Assembly: GCA_030527765.1 (NCBI GenBank)
Contig: JAUNAE010000041.1
Span: 1-17,539 of the forward strand
Direction of reading: 5' to 3'
From: Eubacteriales bacterium
GTDB taxonomy: Bacteria; Bacillota_A; Clostridia; Lachnospirales; Lachnospiraceae
DNA: 17,539 nt
The notes under the pieces are model-generated. The model ran no database searches and was not told the DNA's origin. It saw nothing but the letters and a program-made list of their open reading frames with translations. This document shows, piece by piece, positions 1-7,536 of this stretch. Position 1 is the stretch's first letter. Every line of letters begins with the position of its first letter. The translations under genes were made by a program, and so were the position numbers.

Positions 1-8
1 AGAGGATT

Positions 9-20
9 GCGAATATTCGC
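9..20. repeat. 12-bp perfect palindrome near the window edge
   Basis: GCGAATATTCGC is its own reverse complement. It lies in the non-coding stretch before the first gene and probably belongs to the 3' region of a gene outside the window. Its role is unknown. GCGAAT-type half-sites recur in other intergenic hairpins here (around 12264 and 16404). Confidence 0.5.
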
Positions 21-29
21 TTGCCCTGT

Positions 30-60
30 TTGACCCAAATCAAAGGAATAATAGTAGTAT
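30..60 (+). promoter_or_regulatory. weak candidate promoter for the AraC-GH3 pair
   Basis: TTGACC at 30-35 resembles a -35 box. TAGTAT at 55-60 could be the -10 box, but the 19-nt spacer is long and the -10 match is poor. It is listed because no better promoter is visible before the first gene; an activator-dependent promoter would fit an AraC-regulated locus. The true promoter may also lie upstream of the window. Confidence 0.25.
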
Positions 61-76
61 TTGAAGACAGATCTTG

Positions 77-96
77 CTAAGATAAAAATATCTTAG
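77..96 (+). promoter_or_regulatory. 8-bp hairpin abutting the AraC ribosome-binding site
   Basis: CTAAGATA (77-84) and TATCTTAG (89-96) are perfect inverted repeats around an AAAA loop. The hairpin ends directly before the Shine-Dalgarno stretch GGCGGGAGG-like (97-104) of the regulator. As DNA it could be an operator; as RNA it could affect initiation on the regulator mRNA. Which of these applies cannot be told from sequence. Confidence 0.5.
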
Positions 97-109
97 GCGG
101 GAGGTTCTT

Positions 110-1063
110 ATGGGAAATCATCGTAGTACAGGAATATTTGAGAGTATTCAGCATATGACCGATTCTTTTGCAAAAGTTCGGCTTACCTGTCTTCGAAGTT
201 CGGCTTTTCACTGGCATTATGATTATGAAATCATTGCCGTTCTGAGAGGAAGAATCGAAGTACAGTATGGTCTGTATGGGGCGGAGCCGCAAAAGCTGGG
301 GCCGGGAGATGTGATTTTGATCAACTCTAAAGGGGTACATGCAGTGCAGGGAATTGATATGGATAATCTGTGTATCAGCATTCAGTTTCCGGTGGAAATT
401 TTCAGCTTTGTTCCAGAAGGAATGAAGTATCAGTTTTTTCTGAACAGTGCTTGTGATACTTATCCATCCAGACAGTCCGGAGAATATTTTACAGGACTTG
501 CGGCCAAAATAGCCATGAATGATCGAATGCAGGGGGAAGAGTACAGCCTTCGGTTAAAAGCCTGGCTCTATATGCTTCTGGCAAATTTGATTTCCGGTGT
601 GCAGCATGAGCTTCGTTCTGCACCTGCAAATCGGGAAAAGGATATGGAACTTGTCATGGCAATCAGCGGATATGTGGATCAGCACCTTCAGGACGATACA
701 ATCACGGAAGATATTTGCAGAGAATTCGGGCTGAGTGAGAAAGGCATTTATCGCCTGTTGAAAGATGTGGTTGGTCTGACTTTGAAAGAGATGATTGATG
801 CATCAAGAATACAGAAAGCATGCATTCTTCTTCACAAAGAAGGGGTATCCATGCAGCTGGTGTCCGATCTTTGTGGTTATTCCGGAGAGGCGACTTTTTA
901 TCGGAGATTCCGCTCTGCTATGGGAATTACTCCGGGAGAGTACCGAAAGGGTGTGGAAGCAAATGTGGCCAGCAATGAAATACAGGACTACTTATCCTTT
1001 GACGAAGAAGGAGCGGAGGTGCTGATTGGATATTGGGCAGGAAAGGTGGAGAACAGTCTATGA
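110..1063 (+). CDS. AraC-family transcriptional regulator with N-terminal cupin sensor domain
   Basis: This is a 317-residue DNA-binding regulator. Residues about 30-95 form a cupin-like sugar-sensing domain: HWHYDYE at 34-40, then GPGDVILI at 65-71. Residues about 180-280 carry the double helix-turn-helix of the AraC/XylS family. The first HTH is about 198-220 and the second about 246-270, ending in the family hallmark GITPGEYR at 272-279. A 38-residue tail follows. The ATG at 110 is preceded by GGGAGG at 99-104. The stop codon overlaps the start of the next gene (ATGA at 1060-1063), so regulator and GH3 enzyme are translationally coupled. It is probably the local activator of this island, responding to the imported sugar or glycoside; the ligand is unknown. 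Confidence 0.93.
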   Translation: MGNHRSTGIFESIQHMTDSFAKVRLTCLRSSAFHWHYDYEIIAVLRGRIEVQYGLYGAEPQKLGPGDVILINSKGVHAVQGIDMDNLCISIQFPVEIFSFVPEGMKYQFFLNSACDTYPSRQSGEYFTGLAAKIAMNDRMQGEEYSLRLKAWLYMLLANLISGVQHELRSAPANREKDMELVMAISGYVDQHLQDDTITEDICREFGLSEKGIYRLLKDVVGLTLKEMIDASRIQKACILLHKEGVSMQLVSDLCGYSGEATFYRRFRSAMGITPGEYRKGVEANVASNEIQDYLSFDEEGAEVLIGYWAGKVENSL

Positions 1064-3150
1064 GCGATATGAAAGAACTCCGCAGAAATTTGAATAGCAA
1101 AGCCAGAGCGTTGATAGAGCAAATGACTCTGGAGGAAAAGGTTTATCTTTTAAGCGGCAGAACATCTATGCAGAAAATAACAGAAGACAAACGTCAGGGA
1201 AAGCATTTCAATTTCAAGCCTTATCCGGCAGGAGGAAATAAGACACTTGGAATTCCGGAATTGAAATTTTGTGATGGACCGAGAGGGGTGGTTTGCGGAA
1301 ATGGCCATTCCACCTGTTTCCCGGTATCTGTTATGAGAGGGGCGACTTTTGATCCGGAACTGGAAGAAGAAATCGGGAAGGCCATGGGCAGAGAAGCAAG
1401 AGCCTATGGGGCAAATATTTTTGGCGGAGCCTGCGTGAATCTTCCTTATCATCCGGGATGGGGCCGTAATCAGGAAACCTACGGAGAGGATAGTTATGCC
1501 ATTGGAAAGATGGGAGCTGCCCTTGTGCGTGGAATTCAAAGCCAGGGTGTGATTGCGGCAGTGAAACATTTTGCAATGAACTCGATGGAAGACAATCGAT
1601 TCCGGGTGAATATTACCTGTGATGCAAGAACGGAGAGGGAAGTACTGCTTCCTCATTTCAAAGACTGCATAGATGCAGGAGCAGGCGCAGTCATGTCCGC
1701 ATTCAACAAAGTAGACGGTGAAATTTGCGGTCAGTCCCGTCATCTCCTGAGTGAGGTCCTGAAGGAAGACTGGGAGTATGATGGAATTGTCATCAGTGAT
1801 TTTTTCTGGGGAATCAATGATACAGAGAAAGCGATCAATGCAGGGCTGGATGTGGAAATGAGCGATACCAGATTCTTCGGTAAAAATCTGGTGGAAGCTG
1901 TCCGGGCAGGAAAAGTTGAAGAGGCACGAATCGATGACGCGGCTCTTCGCGTGGTGGCGGATGCGCTGGCGGCAGAGGCGGAAGCTTTGGAAGTGCTCGG
2001 GGAAGATCCGAAGGCCTTTGATGCGTCTGTGGTGGGATGCTATGAACATCAGGCACTGGCACTGAAGGCGGCGGAAGAAGGTATGGTCCTTCTGAAGAAC
2101 GAGAATCACACACTGCCCTTAAGCAAGGAGCTTCGGAAGATTGCCATTATCGGCAAGCTTGCGACAGCGGATAATCTGGGAGATTACGGCTCTTCAAGAG
2201 TATACCCGAAACATGTCGTCAATATTTTGAGCGGGATGATCAGGGAAGCCCAGAACACGGAAATTATCTATTATGACGGACAGGATTTGAATCACCTAGA
2301 AAGAGTTTGTGCAGAGTCTGACGCGGTGGTTTATGTCGTTGGAATGAGTGCTCAGGATGAAGGAGAATACACACCTGCCAAAGAGGCAAGTTTTATAAAT
2401 ACAGAGAAACATGGTGGTGACAGACATAGTTTGGAACTGCATCCCGAGGATCGTCAGATGATTGCCCGGGGAGCAGCGGTGAATGAGAATTCTGTTGTTG
2501 TACTGATCGGAGGAGGTACCATTCTGTTGTCTGAGTGGGAGCAGAAAGTTCCGGCAGTCATTCAGGCATTTTATCCGGGACAGGGCGGCGGAATTGCTCT
2601 TGCAGAGATTCTGTTCGGGGATGTGAATCCGGGCGGCAAGCTGCCTTTTGTAATTCCGAAATCAGAAGACGATCTTCCTTTGGTAGACTGGCAGGCAGAT
2701 GAACAGAGGTATGAGTACTACCATGGATATCGCCTCCTTGAGAAAGAAGGTGCCGCAGTTTCCAGACCGTATGGGTTCGGACTCAGTTACACAACCTTCG
2801 AGATCGGAGAAGCTTCCTTCGTACAGGAGGATTCTGTAATCAAAGTATCGGTATCCGTGAAGAACACAGGAGAGAGAGAAGGAGCCGAGGTTCTTCAGGT
2901 GTATGCAGGGTTTGAACATTCCAGGGTGGACCGGCCGGTAAAAACCCTCGTAGGATTCCAAAGAGTCGGGCTTCATCCGGGAGAAGAGAAGAGAGTGGAA
3001 ATCCGATGCCCGATCAGCAGACTTTCATATTATGATGAGAATGAAAAAAGCTTTGTATTGGAAGATATGGAGTATGAATTTTATGTGGGAAACTCCTCCG
3101 CTGCGGACGATCTCAGGAAGTATTCTGTGAAAATCGATGAATCGGTGTAA
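1060..3150 (+). CDS. Cytoplasmic GH3 beta-glycosidase (beta-glucosidase-like), 696 aa
   Basis: A three-domain glycoside hydrolase family 3 enzyme expected to release a terminal beta-linked sugar by a retaining mechanism. The N-terminal TIM barrel spans about 15-310, with DGPRG at 72-76 and KHF at 169-171. The nucleophile is Asp247 in VISDFFW. The alpha/beta sandwich spans about 335-540; Glu434 in DEGEY is the likely acid/base. A fibronectin III-like domain is at about 605-680. There is no signal peptide, so it acts on imported substrate. I chose ATG 1060 over an in-frame TTG at 1033 because AAGGTGGAG (1042-1050) sits 9 nt before the ATG and the ATG overlaps the regulator stop. Family assignment is firm; sugar specificity (glucose, xylose or other) cannot be read. 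Confidence 0.93.
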   Translation: MSDMKELRRNLNSKARALIEQMTLEEKVYLLSGRTSMQKITEDKRQGKHFNFKPYPAGGNKTLGIPELKFCDGPRGVVCGNGHSTCFPVSVMRGATFDPELEEEIGKAMGREARAYGANIFGGACVNLPYHPGWGRNQETYGEDSYAIGKMGAALVRGIQSQGVIAAVKHFAMNSMEDNRFRVNITCDARTEREVLLPHFKDCIDAGAGAVMSAFNKVDGEICGQSRHLLSEVLKEDWEYDGIVISDFFWGINDTEKAINAGLDVEMSDTRFFGKNLVEAVRAGKVEEARIDDAALRVVADALAAEAEALEVLGEDPKAFDASVVGCYEHQALALKAAEEGMVLLKNENHTLPLSKELRKIAIIGKLATADNLGDYGSSRVYPKHVVNILSGMIREAQNTEIIYYDGQDLNHLERVCAESDAVVYVVGMSAQDEGEYTPAKEASFINTEKHGGDRHSLELHPEDRQMIARGAAVNENSVVVLIGGGTILLSEWEQKVPAVIQAFYPGQGGGIALAEILFGDVNPGGKLPFVIPKSEDDLPLVDWQADEQRYEYYHGYRLLEKEGAAVSRPYGFGLSYTTFEIGEASFVQEDSVIKVSVSVKNTGEREGAEVLQVYAGFEHSRVDRPVKTLVGFQRVGLHPGEEKRVEIRCPISRLSYYDENEKSFVLEDMEYEFYVGNSSAADDLRKYSVKIDESV

Positions 3151-3159
3151 ATCCCGGAT

Positions 3160-3199
3160 GTGAATACAGATATGCAGCGAAACATTCTGTGTTCATGAG
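3160..3199 (+). repeat. 40-nt intergenic repeat, copy A
   Basis: It begins 9 nt after the GH3 stop codon. It aligns without gaps to 9660-9699, with 32 of 40 bases identical, including the 13-mer CTGTGTTCATGAG (3187-3199). The left part (GTGAATACAG, 3160-3169) can pair with CTGTGTTCAT (3187-3196) using two G-U pairs, so the element can form a hairpin in the 3' end of the mRNA. Confidence 0.6.
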
Positions 3200-3241
3200 A
3201 AGGATGTGCAATGGCCGCTTTATCAGTTACATAACATTAAT

Positions 3242-3327
3242 AAGACAGTCAGAGATTTTCTGAATTTCTGCTTCAAGTCCTTTTGGCTGCGACTTGAAGA
3301 GAAACAGAAATCTCCGGCTGTTTTTTT
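3242..3327 (+). terminator. Very long (about 33-bp) hairpin followed by seven T: intrinsic terminator of the AraC-GH3 unit
   Basis: The pairing can be followed almost continuously. 3242-3250 pairs with 3316-3324. GAGATTTTCTG (3252-3262, one bulged T) pairs with CAGAAATCTC (3305-3314). TTTCT (3265-3269) pairs with AGAAA (3300-3304). CTTCAAGTC (3271-3279) pairs perfectly with GACTTGAAG (3291-3299), leaving an 11-nt loop. T3321-3327 follows the stem and partly pairs in it. The position, after GH3 and before the importer, fits rho-independent termination. The stem is far longer than usual, so a second role (stable small RNA, or remnant of a palindromic element) is possible. Confidence 0.75.
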
Positions 3328-3587
3328 GTCCTCAGATGGAATAATCATAAATCATTGTAAAAAGTATACAAAAACAGTTCGGAATTTTTGGATGCAAAAA
3401 CAGGACTGGCAAAAGCTGACCAAAAATGAGAGTCAATCAAGGGAAATATGATAACGGATGAGAGCCGAAAATTGATAGACTTCAGTCATAGAGTAATAGA
3501 ACAAAACGTCAAGCTATTACAGGCTGTGTTATATGAGACACGAGATCGTTACAAAGCCTGGAACATGCAGAAGAGAGGAGGAGAAGG
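3328..3587 (+). promoter_or_regulatory. AT-rich leader of the importer operon; weak promoter candidate
   Basis: I see no gene in this stretch. ATTTTTGG (3384-3391) and CCAAAAAT (3420-3427) form a perfect 8-bp inverted repeat with a 28-nt spacer, a possible operator. TTGATA (3472-3477), a 16-nt spacer and TAATAG (3494-3499) is the best promoter-like pair, but the -10 match is only half of consensus. TTACA occurs at 3517 and 3549. A promoter is expected here because a terminator lies just upstream. The ATPase Shine-Dalgarno stretch GAGGAGGAGAAGG ends at 3587. Confidence 0.35.
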
Positions 3588-5090
3588 ATGAGCGAGGTAC
3601 TTCTTAGTTGCAAAAAGGTCTGTAAGAATTTTGGAGCTACCAGAGCCTTGATCGATGTAGATTTTGAACTGCGGAAAGGAGAAGTGTGTGGACTGATCGG
3701 TGAGAACGGAAGTGGAAAATCCACACTGACATCTATCTTCGCAGGGGTACAGCCACAGACCAGTGGAGAACTGTTTTGCAAGAATGAGCCATACAATCCG
3801 GGTAATATGGTGAATGCGCAAAAACATGGAATTGCAATGATCGTACAGGAGGCGGCAACGCTGCCGTCCGTAGATGTAGCAAGTAATATTTTTATCGGCA
3901 ATTACAAATCCTTCAAACGAGGTGGACGACTGGATGTGCGTTTCATGCACAAGGAGGCAGACCGGATTCTGGAGGAAATCGGTGCAGAAGGAATCAACGG
4001 ACATATGCCTCTTGCAGAACTTAACTTTGAGGATCGAAAGATCGTAGAAATTGCCAGAGCCATGTATCTGAAGCCGGATGTTCTGATTATCGATGAATCT
4101 ACTACAGCGCTTGCACAGAAAGGCCGTCAGATCCTCTACAAACTGATCGACAAAATGCGAGAAGAAAAGAAAGGCGTTATTTTTATCTCCCATGATCTTG
4201 AGGAGCTGGAAGCAGTTTGCAATCATATCGTTTGTCTTCGTGATGGTGTTCGGGTAGGTGAACTGGAAAAGGACAAAATCACAACTGCAGCTATGAGACC
4301 TCTCATGGTTGGACGTGAACTGACAGGAAGTTATTACCGAGAAGACTGGGACGGAAGTTCTGAGGATGAGGTTGTTCTGGATGTAAAGCATATTACTTCA
4401 ACAGATGGATACGTAAAGAACTTCAGCGTACAGCTTCACAAAGGAGAAATCCTTGGATTCGGTGGTCTTGCAGGATGCGGCATGCATGAAGTCGGCCGAA
4501 TGATTTTTGGTCTGGATGAGACCATCACCGGTGAAGTGGAGTATGTACCTACCGGTAAAAAAATCAAAAAGATCGATGATGCGATAGGGCTCGACATCGG
4601 ATATATTTCTAAAGACCGTGACAAGGAATCCATTATTCTGAATGCAAGTATTGAGAACAATACGGTGATGGCATCCTACAAAAAAATGAAAAAAGGATTT
4701 CTGATTTCACCGAAGACAGAGAGAAAGATTTCTGACGAGCAGATCAAGGTCATGAGAACCAAATGTATCTCCGGCAAACAGTTCTGCAGTCAGCTGTCTG
4801 GTGGAAACAAGCAGAAGGTTGCATTTTCCAAATGGCTGGCAGCCGGAAGCGAAATCTTCATTATGGACTGCCCGACACGAGGCATTGACATTGGTGTTAA
4901 GGCTGCCATGTATCAGATGATCTACCAGTTTAAGAAGGAAGGAAAATCCATCATCATGATTTCGGAAGAACTTCCGGAACTGATTGGTATGAGTGACCGC
5001 ATGATTATTATGAGAGACGGCAAAATTGCCGGTGAAATTATGCGAAGCAAAGATATTACCGATACACAGCTGATTGAATATATGGTTTAA
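3588..5090 (+). CDS. Sugar ABC transporter ATP-binding protein, two fused ATPase domains (RbsA/MglA/XylG type)
   Basis: A 500-residue energy-coupling subunit of a class II sugar importer, with two nucleotide-binding domains in tandem. NBD1 has a normal Walker A (GENGSGKST, 38-46), Q87, Walker B with catalytic Glu (IIDES, D169 E170) and H202. Its signature is degenerate (LNFEDRK, 145-151). NBD2 has a degenerate Walker A (GLAGCGMHE, 293-301) and a normal signature (LSGGNKQ, 403-409). Its Walker B reads IMDCP, with Cys428 where the catalytic Glu normally sits, and it has Glu460 at the H-loop position. One composite ATP site (NBD1 Walker plus NBD2 signature) is thus intact and the other is dead. 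It starts at the ATG after a strong GAGGAGG-type site and is the first gene of the importer operon. Confidence 0.93.
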   Translation: MSEVLLSCKKVCKNFGATRALIDVDFELRKGEVCGLIGENGSGKSTLTSIFAGVQPQTSGELFCKNEPYNPGNMVNAQKHGIAMIVQEAATLPSVDVASNIFIGNYKSFKRGGRLDVRFMHKEADRILEEIGAEGINGHMPLAELNFEDRKIVEIARAMYLKPDVLIIDESTTALAQKGRQILYKLIDKMREEKKGVIFISHDLEELEAVCNHIVCLRDGVRVGELEKDKITTAAMRPLMVGRELTGSYYREDWDGSSEDEVVLDVKHITSTDGYVKNFSVQLHKGEILGFGGLAGCGMHEVGRMIFGLDETITGEVEYVPTGKKIKKIDDAIGLDIGYISKDRDKESIILNASIENNTVMASYKKMKKGFLISPKTERKISDEQIKVMRTKCISGKQFCSQLSGGNKQKVAFSKWLAAGSEIFIMDCPTRGIDIGVKAAMYQMIYQFKKEGKSIIMISEELPELIGMSDRMIIMRDGKIAGEIMRSKDITDTQLIEYMV

Positions 5091-5103
5091 GGAGGAGATG
5101 TTC

Positions 5104-6105
5104 ATGAGTGATTTAACAGCTCAGGGGGCTGTAGAAAAAGTGGATGAGATTCAGCTCAAACTCAATAAAGATGCCCTGCGAAAAGACAGGCTTACCCAGC
5201 TTCTTCCTTATGCGGGAATTGTGATTCTGATAGCATTATTTACCATATTGACCAAGGGGAAATTCATCAGTGTAGAAAATCTGAGTCTGATTCTGAATCA
5301 GTGTTTTACCATGGTAATCGTAATTATCGGAGCGGCTTTTCTATATGCTATGGGATTTATGGATCTTTCCCTGGGACAGGTTATGGCAGTTTCGTCACTG
5401 GCTTTGACATTGTTGTTCCAGAGAGGCGTTCCTCTTCTGATCAGTCTTCTGGTTGGAATTCTTGTAGCAGTGGCGTGTATGTGTATCACGGCAGTCTCCG
5501 TGAATTACCTGAAATTAAGCCCGTTTATCGCTTCGATGTGTGTTTCCAACGTGGCATCCGGAATTGTATCAGCGGTTTCCAAGAAAGGAAAAGTTGTTTT
5601 CCCTTATAGTCAGGCAACCTATCTGAACAGCGTGCCGGTGAAACTGATTGTACTTGTGGCACTGATTTTGATCGGATATGTATTATTTAACTTCACAGCC
5701 CTTGGAAAATCCGCACGATGCATGGGCGGCAGCATGATGGTTTCCAGAATCAGTGGAATCCAGGTTAAGAAGATCGTGTTTCTTGTTTATATTCTGATGG
5801 GTGTGACTCTCGGAATTGCGGGAATGTTCACCGTTTCCAGAGCGGGAGTTGTAGATCCGACAATCGGAAGTGCACTGAACCTGAACGTCATGGTAGCCAT
5901 TGTACTTGGCGGCTTCCCGTTATCCGGCGGTGCAAATGCGAGATACTCCGCCCCGATTATCGGTTCCCTCATGGTAATTATCCTGACCAACGGACTTGGA
6001 ATGCTGGGACAGGCATCCGCCCTTGGTTTTGGTATCAAAGGAGTTCTTTTCGTCATCGTTATCGCAATCACATACGAGAAGAGCAAAGGCAAGCTGGTAG
6101 AGTAA
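5104..6105 (+). CDS. Sugar ABC transporter permease 1 (RbsC family)
   Basis: A 333-residue membrane protein of the BPD_transp_2 family, forming part of the channel through which the sugar or glycoside enters. Hydrophobic segments start at about residue 33 and repeat to about 322. The family motif around MDLSLGQ (86-92) is conserved. The cytoplasmic coupling region GKSARCMGGSMMVSRISG (201-218) precedes a helix ending GIAGMF. An unusual 30-residue charged N-terminal extension precedes the first helix. The start is ATG 5104, 6 nt after GGAGGAG (5091-5097); the ATG at 5098 touches that site and is unlikely. It begins 13 nt after the ATPase stop, so the two are co-translated. Confidence 0.92.
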   Translation: MSDLTAQGAVEKVDEIQLKLNKDALRKDRLTQLLPYAGIVILIALFTILTKGKFISVENLSLILNQCFTMVIVIIGAAFLYAMGFMDLSLGQVMAVSSLALTLLFQRGVPLLISLLVGILVAVACMCITAVSVNYLKLSPFIASMCVSNVASGIVSAVSKKGKVVFPYSQATYLNSVPVKLIVLVALILIGYVLFNFTALGKSARCMGGSMMVSRISGIQVKKIVFLVYILMGVTLGIAGMFTVSRAGVVDPTIGSALNLNVMVAIVLGGFPLSGGANARYSAPIIGSLMVIILTNGLGMLGQASALGFGIKGVLFVIVIAITYEKSKGKLVE

Positions 6106-6226
6106 GCAAAAGTAAAAAAAACCGATTAAAGGATTGAAAATCATAAGAACTTTTTGGGAATCTGTACAAATAAAAAGAACATAATAAACGAACTATACAA
6201 AACAAAATTTAAAGGAGAAGAAAGTT
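6106..6226 (+). other. Leader of the binding-protein gene
   Basis: This is a 121-nt AT-rich gap between permease 1 and the binding protein. No terminator is visible. CATAAT (6180-6185) resembles a -10 box but has no matching -35 at normal spacing (TTGGGA at 6154 is 20 nt away). A secondary promoter that boosts binding-protein expression is possible but unproven. The Shine-Dalgarno AAAGGAGAAG is at 6211-6220. Confidence 0.3.
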
Positions 6227-7405
6227 ATGAAGAAAAAATTATTGGCATTCGTGATGGCAGCAATGATGGTTGGGTCTGTTCCTGTAACAGCAAGTGCATC
6301 CTCTGAGAGTCTGGCTCCAAGCGGACTTTCCGCAGAAGGACTCGGCGGATATAAGATTGGATTTTTCTATATGCCTACTTCCGATGTTTTGTCTCAGCAG
6401 TTCCATAACACATTGGATTTTTGTGCAAGCCAGACAAACTGTGAGATGGAGTATTATGACATGACTGCCTGGGATTCTGAGGCAATGAGTGCAGCTGTTG
6501 AGACACTGGTTTCCAACGGATGTGACGGTGTTATCATGGTACTTGGTTCCTCCCCGGCTCTTTATGAGTATATGGAGAAAAATGACGTACACTATGTTGC
6601 ATTGACAAGATCTTATACAGATGAGCTTGCAAAAGTCGTTGACGGATCAGAGTACAACTGCGGATTCGTCGGAGATCTTGGCGGTAACGAAGGAGGAAAC
6701 TTCAAGACCGGATATGACATTGCCATGGTTCTGGCGGATGAAGGATGCAAGAGCATTGCTCTGGTAGGCGGCTCCGAGGGTGAGACCATGAATGATGAGC
6801 GTATTGCAGGTATGAAAGCGGCAGCAGAAGAAAGCGGAATGGAAGTTGTTGCAGAGTACAGAGGCGGCGATTTCATTACCGGTTATGCAGATATTCTGTC
6901 TTCTTATGGAAGCGAGCTTGACGGAATCGCATGCTCAGGCGGCGGTGACAACGGTGTAGCTGCGATTCAGGCAGCAGGACTTACCGGCCAGATCAAACTG
7001 GTTCAGGTAGATGCACCAAGTGGAGATACCGCAGCTTACCTGGATGCCGGAATGTTGACCGCAACCTACGCAGGAGCCAGCACATATATGGTGGATGCTT
7101 ATATGCAGCTGTTCAACGCACTTTCCGGTGCAGATCGTCTCTGGAATGAAGGATCCCGCATTGTCCCTATGTTCAATGGCTTTATTGTAAGAACAAAAGA
7201 TGAGTACGAATCCGCAGTACAATATACCGATGGTGAAGTTGCCGGCGGTCTTCTTCCGGATGAAATTCTTTCCTTCTGTTCTCTGACAGGCGGCGACGAA
7301 ATGACCGTTGAAGAAAGACAGGCACTGGTAGAATCCTATCAGAGTCCGGACTACTGGAATATTGAAAATATTAGCGCAAGAGTGGGTGCATATCTGGAGC
7401 AGTAA
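6227..7405 (+). CDS. Secreted sugar-binding protein of the ABC importer, no lipobox
   Basis: A 392-residue extracytoplasmic solute-binding protein of the periplasmic-binding-protein 1 fold (RbsB/LacI-like ligand domain). Residues 1-24 are a Sec signal peptide: basic KKK at 2-4, a hydrophobic core, and AxA-type cleavage around TASA (21-24). No cysteine follows the hydrophobic core, so it lacks the lipobox used to anchor binding proteins in Gram-positive cells. The mature domain starts at YKIGFFYMP (42-50). It continues with NGCDGVIMV (about 97-105), ALVGGSEGE (about 183-191) and the hinge-type segment DGIACSGGGDNG. It presumably captures the sugar or glycoside and delivers it to the two permeases flanking it in the operon. 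Ligand unknown. Confidence 0.9.
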   Translation: MKKKLLAFVMAAMMVGSVPVTASASSESLAPSGLSAEGLGGYKIGFFYMPTSDVLSQQFHNTLDFCASQTNCEMEYYDMTAWDSEAMSAAVETLVSNGCDGVIMVLGSSPALYEYMEKNDVHYVALTRSYTDELAKVVDGSEYNCGFVGDLGGNEGGNFKTGYDIAMVLADEGCKSIALVGGSEGETMNDERIAGMKAAAEESGMEVVAEYRGGDFITGYADILSSYGSELDGIACSGGGDNGVAAIQAAGLTGQIKLVQVDAPSGDTAAYLDAGMLTATYAGASTYMVDAYMQLFNALSGADRLWNEGSRIVPMFNGFIVRTKDEYESAVQYTDGEVAGGLLPDEILSFCSLTGGDEMTVEERQALVESYQSPDYWNIENISARVGAYLEQ

Positions 7406-7465
7406 ATCACAGCAAAATATTGCGTACTGGTAAATAATTGAGTAGCTGCGCAAATCGATGATAAC

Positions 7466-7510
7466 GAAGCGTCAGCGGCGGCCGGGATCTGCCGGCTGCC
7501 CGGATGCTTC
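7466..7510 (+). promoter_or_regulatory. GC-rich hairpin between binding-protein and permease 2 genes
   Basis: GGCGGCCGG (7477-7485) pairs with CCGGCTGCC (7492-7500) over a 6-nt loop. The stem extends through a small internal loop to GAAGCGTC (7466-7473) paired with GATGCTTC (7503-7510), giving about 17 bp with two G-U pairs. No T-run follows, so this is not an intrinsic terminator. Known importer operons often carry such a hairpin after the binding-protein gene; it protects the upstream mRNA from decay and so raises binding protein over permease. I infer that role here. Confidence 0.65.
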
Positions 7511-7536
7511 ATGCCAATAATTGGAGGTGCAATAAG

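Noticed and set aside
61..71. TTGAAGACAGA shared with the start of repeat copy B (9660-9670), possible third copy
   Set aside because: The match stops after 11 bases; 11-mers recur by chance many times in a window of this size.
1150..2109. Long open frame on the minus strand inside the first GH3 gene
   Set aside because: It is antisense to well-conserved GH3 motifs, His/Cys/Ser-rich without recognisable domains, and has no ribosome-binding site. It is a shadow frame.
3252..3327. Riboswitch or T-box-like attenuator with exclusive pairings before the importer
   Set aside because: The apparent alternatives are parts of one continuous long hairpin, no T-box or known riboswitch core is recognisable, and the importer start is 260 nt further on.
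3206..3451. 81-residue open frame starting at GTG after GH3-1
   Set aside because: It reads straight through the long hairpin and T-run, has AT-rich low-complexity composition (Lys, Asn, Phe) and resembles no family.
3549..4391. Minus-strand 280-residue frame over the ATPase gene
   Set aside because: It is fully antisense to conserved ATPase motifs and has no domain signature.
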